20,244 bases of DNA from a virus. This document shows positions 16,350 through 20,244 of this stretch, piece after piece. Position 1 is the stretch's first letter. Each line of letters begins with the position of its first letter. Both the position numbers and the translations under genes were made by a program. The notes below the pieces were generated by a model. It saw only the letters and a list, made by a program, of their open reading frames with translations. It was not told the origin of the DNA and made no database searches. The stretch is taken from IMG/VR virus record IMGVR_UViG_3300028384_000838, positions 1 through 20,244 of that record. One strand, written 5' to 3'.

Positions 16350-16991
16350 ATGGGATTTTTAGACAATTCATCTGTAACAGTTGACGCTATCCTTACCAAG
16401 AGGGGAAGAGAGTTACTCGCGGAAGGTAGAGACAAATTTCAAATTACCCAATTCGCGTTAGCGGATGATGAGGTTGACTACGACCTTTGGAATCCTGCAC
16501 ATTCATTGGGTTCGGATTATTATGGTATCATCATTGAGAATATGCCAATCTTGGAGGCAATTACGGATGAAAATTACCTAATGAAATATAAATTATTATC
16601 ATTACCGAAATCAACGGTAAAGTTACCATTTATAGAACTATCAACATCAACCATTTCTTCAGCGGAAGAAGGTACTCCAACTACAATTAACGTAACTACC
16701 AAAAATGGTGGTAATGGTCAATTGGGTTACACTGCTATTTTACTTAATAGTGATGTAGGTACTATAACAGGTAATGCTGGTGTTCCTGGTTCAACTACAC
16801 CGATTATAAATGTAAACTCATTCGCAAGAAATAAAGCGGTAGCTGTTACTGGTTTAAATCAGTTTACATTTATACCAACAAACAACTTACCAACAAACGT
16901 AACTACCTCAACAAGAATTATTATTGTTGGTAACGAGACTGGTGGTAGAAGTGAGATTGACATAACATTAACACCAAAGATTAACGAATAA
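16350..16991 (+). CDS. Conserved tail/virion structural protein with Ig-like C-terminus
   Basis: This 213-residue protein starts with a block I recall from many environmental phage structural proteins: MGFLDNSSVTVDAILTKRGR, then ELLAEGRDKFQITQFALADD, then YGIIIENMPILEAI (about 56-70). The first 90 residues are probably the virion-binding part. The remainder (about 95-213) is beta-rich with repeated Thr/Asn strands (TTINVTTKNGGNGQ, TRIIIVGNETGG, IDITLTP) and may be an Ig-like domain. AGGAAAA precedes the ATG, which lies after a promoter-like gap, so this gene probably opens a new transcription unit. It is likely a tail-surface or fibre-connector protein. The exact role is not known. Confidence 0.75.
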   Translation: MGFLDNSSVTVDAILTKRGRELLAEGRDKFQITQFALADDEVDYDLWNPAHSLGSDYYGIIIENMPILEAITDENYLMKYKLLSLPKSTVKLPFIELSTSTISSAEEGTPTTINVTTKNGGNGQLGYTAILLNSDVGTITGNAGVPGSTTPIINVNSFARNKAVAVTGLNQFTFIPTNNLPTNVTTSTRIIIVGNETGGRSEIDITLTPKINE

Positions 16992-17002
16992 GGAAATAGA
17001 TT

Positions 17003-18274
17003 ATGCCATTTTATAGTAGAAATAATTATTTTGGTGGAGCTTCTGTAAACAGCTTTACTAGCGGCGCTGAATCTATTGGAGGATTTGGTGGAGGTAGAAA
17101 TGTTCTATCACAAAATCTTGGTGATGTAGGTGGCGCGGTCGTAAGACCATCTGTTCTATCAAACCCATCTTCAGGTGCTGGCTCAGGCGCCGGTTCAGGT
17201 CCAAAAAATGTTGATGATATTGTTTTAGATGATATCGCAACTGATGACACTCCAGTAATCCCTGCAGGCGCATACGATTATGGTAGTGGTAAAGTATACA
17301 CCGCATTTACAAACGAGGATGTTGTAGAAGGTGGTACTAAAAGAGTAACACGCGGACTATGGTCGGGTGGAAGTGGTGAGTTAGATGTTTTCCACACATC
17401 ATCATATCAGTCAGCTACTCAAAAAGCATATTACTACGAAATCTATAATGGTGACCCAACAGTATCAACAAACGAACCTCAGTTCTCAGTAGCATATGGT
17501 CACTACGCTGGTAGTGGTTCTGCTGGAACTAATGAAGACTCACCATCATCTGCTATTTACTCACAAATGCAACAAGTGTTGTTACCATCAAATCAAAAAT
17601 TCTTTAGATGGAATAATGTAAACCAAGATGATGTTTATGTAATTGCTGTAAATAGAGCAAGAATTAAAGATAGATTAGACCCTGGAAATTGGGAATTGGT
17701 ACTATCGGGTTCAAGTGGTGAAACTCTTAGATTGATTGATAATAGTGGAGACGCTAATCAGAGTGGAAACGCAAGACAAACTAAATATAGTGTTGTTTCT
17801 GGTTCTATTTTAAATGGTGTTCAAAACGAAGATGAAGTATTTGGTGAAGTATATCCACAACAAGGTATCATTATCTTAGGAGCTACTGCACTTGATGATT
17901 CTGCATCTTTCGGAACTTTAAGAACTGTGGCTGATAACCAAAACCACAACAAGTTGTTCTTGGCTATTAGTGGAGCTGCATACGAAGATTCTGATAATGG
18001 ATTCCAAGCAAGAAGTGAAGAAGAAGTAAAATCAACATTCTTCTTTGTAAGAGCTAAAAACGCTGAATATAACTTTAGTAACAATCCAACATACGTTTCT
18101 GGTTCTGAAGGAAGGTTAGCACAAAATACATTTATTGGTGACCCTAAAACATACATTACATCAGTTGGTCTATACAATAACGATAACGAGTTATTGGCTA
18201 TCGCTAAATTATCACAACCAATTTTGAAATCATTCTCAAACGAGGTATTGGTAAAAGTTAAATTAGACTTCTAA
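17003..18274 (+). CDS. Virion/tail protein with shared C-terminal module
   Basis: This 423-residue protein has a Gly/Ser-rich N-terminus (about 1-75, with an SGAGSGAGSGP linker). The conserved-looking core follows (about 105-290), with FRWNNVNQDDVYVIAVNRAR, then IKDRLDPGNWELVLSG. The last 70 residues (about 352-423), running from AEYNFSNNPTY through YITSVGLYNNDNELLAIAKL to VKVKLDF, closely match the end of the next gene product. I recall this core from phage virion proteins but know no defined role. Shared ends suggest that both proteins dock on the same partner or fold by the same cap. AAGGAAA precedes the ATG, 11 bases after the previous stop. Confidence 0.75.
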   Translation: MPFYSRNNYFGGASVNSFTSGAESIGGFGGGRNVLSQNLGDVGGAVVRPSVLSNPSSGAGSGAGSGPKNVDDIVLDDIATDDTPVIPAGAYDYGSGKVYTAFTNEDVVEGGTKRVTRGLWSGGSGELDVFHTSSYQSATQKAYYYEIYNGDPTVSTNEPQFSVAYGHYAGSGSAGTNEDSPSSAIYSQMQQVLLPSNQKFFRWNNVNQDDVYVIAVNRARIKDRLDPGNWELVLSGSSGETLRLIDNSGDANQSGNARQTKYSVVSGSILNGVQNEDEVFGEVYPQQGIIILGATALDDSASFGTLRTVADNQNHNKLFLAISGAAYEDSDNGFQARSEEEVKSTFFFVRAKNAEYNFSNNPTYVSGSEGRLAQNTFIGDPKTYITSVGLYNNDNELLAIAKLSQPILKSFSNEVLVKVKLDF

Positions 18275-18284
18275 AAGATGAAGT

Positions 18285-19970
18285 ATGGCAAATGTATTCA
18301 AAAGGATATTCAATGAAGGGATAACATCATATCCCTATAAGGCTCATAAAAACTATGAAGTCACGGATGTTAATTATTCATCTTCATTTGAAATATCTAT
18401 TTTAAGGGGTGTATCTAATAATGGTGTACTTACTGAGATTTCTACATCCAAACATCAAGGTGTTACTTATGACACGAACCTAATTACGGGTTCTGGTGCT
18501 ATTAGTACAGAATTAAATAAAATACCACAACAAGTTGTTTGGAGTAGTGTTAATTCAACATACTTTAAAAACTCAAGTAGAACTCTACACCCAACTGCTT
18601 CAATTGTATCAATTCCACAAAACAAATTTGGAAATGGTATTAAACCAAATTCAGTTACTGTTACTGATAACTCACACGATTTTGCAACACTCACCTTAAC
18701 TGAATCTAAGGTTACAGAAGAGTATGGTGTTTTATATGATGATGATATTGACCACACTACATTTGTAGATGATAAGTATTCAAAGTTTTACTTAGGATTC
18801 CAAAACGGGTCATATGGTAAATATTGGAAATACAAAACAGATGATTCACCACAACAAAATATTGTATACGCTAAAAACTTAGAAGTAGTTAGTGGTATTG
18901 ATACTACTGGTGAAGTTACATCAAGTGGATTTGCCGTAACCTCACAAGTATCTTCATCGTTGTACTCTGAGTATAATGAAACTCGTTTCGGATTTTTAAA
19001 TCAAGGATTTGATTTTTCATTATCGTTTTGGGTTAATCTACCAACAAGTCAATCGTACTTGGATACCACTTCTAATAATTTGATACAACAAAGACACCAA
19101 AAAGTCAACCCATACTTGTACTCAGATGATAAAAAATACATTGATGTCAGTCAATCAGACCCATCGTACCCATTCTCAATTAGAGTATTCAATCAGTCAG
19201 CTGGCGCTGATTCTGGTAAATTAGTATTTGATTTTAATGATGGGCCTTCTGATAAGATAAAAACCATAAAGAGTTCAACTACTATAAATGATAACTCTTG
19301 GCATCATATTATACTGAATCATACCACGACAAATACTACGGGTAGTTATGAATTATTTTTAGATGGTACATCCGTTGGTACACAATCCACCGATAGACAA
19401 TTCTCTAATAATTCTGATATTACAATTATGTGTAATAACTCAGTAAATTATACAGGCACAAGTGGGTCAATTGATGAGGTACGAATTTACAACACCACTT
19501 TAAGTTCTGATAATATAGATTCATTAAACAACAATCATATATTTAGTGGGTCTGCATATCAAACACGAGATGTTGGGTACGTTTTTTATAGAACAGGATT
19601 GATAGTAGTATCTGACCCAAGACCTAAATATCAAAATTGTTTCTTAGGAGATGGGGATTGGGATTATACAAATAGAGATTTTGAATTTAAATACAAATCA
19701 ACAAAAGATATAGAGCAAAATTCTTACTTATGTGAAATAGGTAGAAATGAATTCAATGTTTCAGCAAATAACACTTTAAGGAAAAGTGGAGATGAAACCA
19801 ACAATCAGTTAAAAGATTTTGTAACAGGTTCTAATTTTAGACCATACATCACTCAAGTTGGATTATACAACGATACGGGAGACTTACTTGCAATCGCTAA
19901 ATTAGGTTCACCTCTGAAGAAAAGACAAGATGTTGATGTTACAATTGATGTACGATTGGATTTTGAATAG
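18285..19970 (+). CDS. Tail protein with LamG/concanavalin A-like domain
   Basis: This 561-residue protein carries a LamG-like jelly-roll at about 225-417. Its first strands include FDFSLSFWVNLP. The tract SWHHIILNHTTT with YELFLDGTSVGTQ follows, and SGSIDEVRIYNTTLSSDNID closes the fold; this is the standard order in LamG/Laminin_G_3 domains, which usually bind sugars. The N-terminal 220 residues are beta-rich and probably connect to the virion. The last 80 (from about 480) repeat the C-terminal module of the preceding protein (YITQVGLYNDTGDLLAIAKL, VTIDVRLDF). It is a good candidate for a receptor-binding or adhesion protein at the tail. GAAG lies ahead of the ATG, a weak ribosome-binding site. 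It ends one base before the next ATG. Confidence 0.78.
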   Translation: MANVFKRIFNEGITSYPYKAHKNYEVTDVNYSSSFEISILRGVSNNGVLTEISTSKHQGVTYDTNLITGSGAISTELNKIPQQVVWSSVNSTYFKNSSRTLHPTASIVSIPQNKFGNGIKPNSVTVTDNSHDFATLTLTESKVTEEYGVLYDDDIDHTTFVDDKYSKFYLGFQNGSYGKYWKYKTDDSPQQNIVYAKNLEVVSGIDTTGEVTSSGFAVTSQVSSSLYSEYNETRFGFLNQGFDFSLSFWVNLPTSQSYLDTTSNNLIQQRHQKVNPYLYSDDKKYIDVSQSDPSYPFSIRVFNQSAGADSGKLVFDFNDGPSDKIKTIKSSTTINDNSWHHIILNHTTTNTTGSYELFLDGTSVGTQSTDRQFSNNSDITIMCNNSVNYTGTSGSIDEVRIYNTTLSSDNIDSLNNNHIFSGSAYQTRDVGYVFYRTGLIVVSDPRPKYQNCFLGDGDWDYTNRDFEFKYKSTKDIEQNSYLCEIGRNEFNVSANNTLRKSGDETNNQLKDFVTGSNFRPYITQVGLYNDTGDLLAIAKLGSPLKKRQDVDVTIDVRLDFE

Positions 19971-19971
19971 T

Positions 19972-20181
19972 ATGTTACCTTCTTGGCCTCAATACTACCA
20001 AACCAATAAAGACACTATGTCTATGAATGAAATGGTGCGTCAATATAATTTTATGATGGACTTGGAATATATGGCAGACACTTCTACAAGTGAATCTGAA
20101 GTAGTAGAACCAACTAATTTTTTATTACAAGAAAATGGTGACTACTTATTACAAGAAAATGGTGATAGGATAATACTATAA
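19972..20181 (+). CDS. Small protein with LLQENGD tandem repeat
   Basis: This 69-residue protein starts at the ATG at 19972, one base after the previous stop. An upstream in-frame ATG at 19930 would overlap the LamG gene by 41 bases and give an unrelated N-terminus, so it is less likely. The first half is helical and Met-rich (TMSMNEMVRQYNFMMDLEYM). An acidic Ser/Thr linker follows, and then two copies of LLQENGD before a hydrophobic end (RIIL). I recall similar short repeats near the ends of phage structural proteins; they may be beta-strand turns at a fibre interface. The stop overlaps the next ATG by one base. Confidence 0.68.
   Translation: MLPSWPQYYQTNKDTMSMNEMVRQYNFMMDLEYMADTSTSESEVVEPTNFLLQENGDYLLQENGDRIIL
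20122..20165 (+). repeat. Tandem 20-base direct repeat, 24-base period
   Basis: An exact 20-base unit occupies 20122-20141 and again 20146-20165, separated by four bases, which keeps the reading frame. It encodes the two LLQENGD copies of the small protein. Identity at DNA level, including third codon positions, suggests a recent duplication or a slippage-prone tract. Confidence 0.9.
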
Positions 20182-20244
20182 TGGCTGATAAAAAAATATC
20201 TCAATTAAATAGATTAACAACTCCACTACTTGGAGATGCATTTG
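20181..20244 (+). CDS. N-terminus of probable tail-fibre protein, 3'-truncated
   Basis: Only the first 21 codons are present; the frame is open to the window edge. The start MADKKISQLNRLTTPLLGDA resembles the KISQL...T...D-type N-terminal tag common at the start of phage tail-fibre and virion proteins, where it is thought to attach the fibre to the baseplate. The ATG overlaps the previous stop by one base (TAATG), so translation is probably coupled. The position after the LamG-domain gene fits a fibre. The rest of the protein lies outside the window. Confidence 0.6.
   Translation, partial: MADKKISQLNRLTTPLLGDAF

Noticed and set aside
17821-18177. 118-residue open frame on the minus strand
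   Set aside because: It is a mirror of codon use in the 423-residue gene, which has strong protein-level similarity to its neighbour at the same place.
19930-19971. Upstream ATG for the LLQENGD protein
   Set aside because: It lies within the conserved C-terminal module of the LamG-domain gene. The ATG at 19972 gives the same tight spacing as the other gene junctions.
1-20244. tRNA genes, CRISPR arrays or insertion sequences
   Set aside because: No cloverleaf, regularly spaced repeats, transposase or terminal inverted repeats were seen on either strand by reading alone.

Overview
The window is a piece of an AT-rich (roughly one third G+C by eye, not counted) double-stranded DNA tailed-phage genome. 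Every supported gene lies on the + strand, most are packed with 1-23 base overlaps or gaps of about 10 bases, and many starts have a Shine-Dalgarno-like AGGA or AAGG. The baseplate set (a GPW/gp25-like wedge protein, a gp6/baseplate-J-like wedge protein and a gp5-like spike) points to a contractile-tail phage with T4-related morphogenesis logic. The structural families resemble those I recall from marine and environmental myovirus contigs. The host cannot be named from this sequence.

Layout. 1-615 is the 3' part of a UV-damage endonuclease (UvsE/UvdE), a DNA-repair gene. 616-782 is a non-coding gap with AT-rich inverted repeats. 783-4586 holds accessory and regulatory genes: a four-pass membrane protein with a long coiled coil, a ClpP-like protease gene that has lost its catalytic core and its frame, an HD-domain phosphohydrolase, a small membrane-anchored protein, a gp55-like late sigma factor and an acidic helical protein directly after it. 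4583-8905 is the baseplate core: spike, two unknowns, gp25-like and gp6-like. 8915-16286 holds large virion proteins, including one with a diverged tandem domain duplication and a 1422-residue composite protein, with a small nucleotidyltransferase-like gene between them. After a 63-base gap with a likely promoter, 16350-20244 carries tail or receptor-facing proteins, one with a LamG-like domain, and ends inside a probable fibre gene.

How it works together (inference): the gp55-like factor would direct host RNA polymerase to late promoters, turning on the baseplate and fibre genes that follow. The LamG-like and carbohydrate-binding-like modules suggest a glycan-facing adsorption apparatus. The points most worth a second look are the gutted ClpP gene, the nucleotidyltransferase-like gene inside the baseplate cluster, the duplicated domain inserted in the 696-residue protein, and the C-terminal module shared by two consecutive tail proteins.
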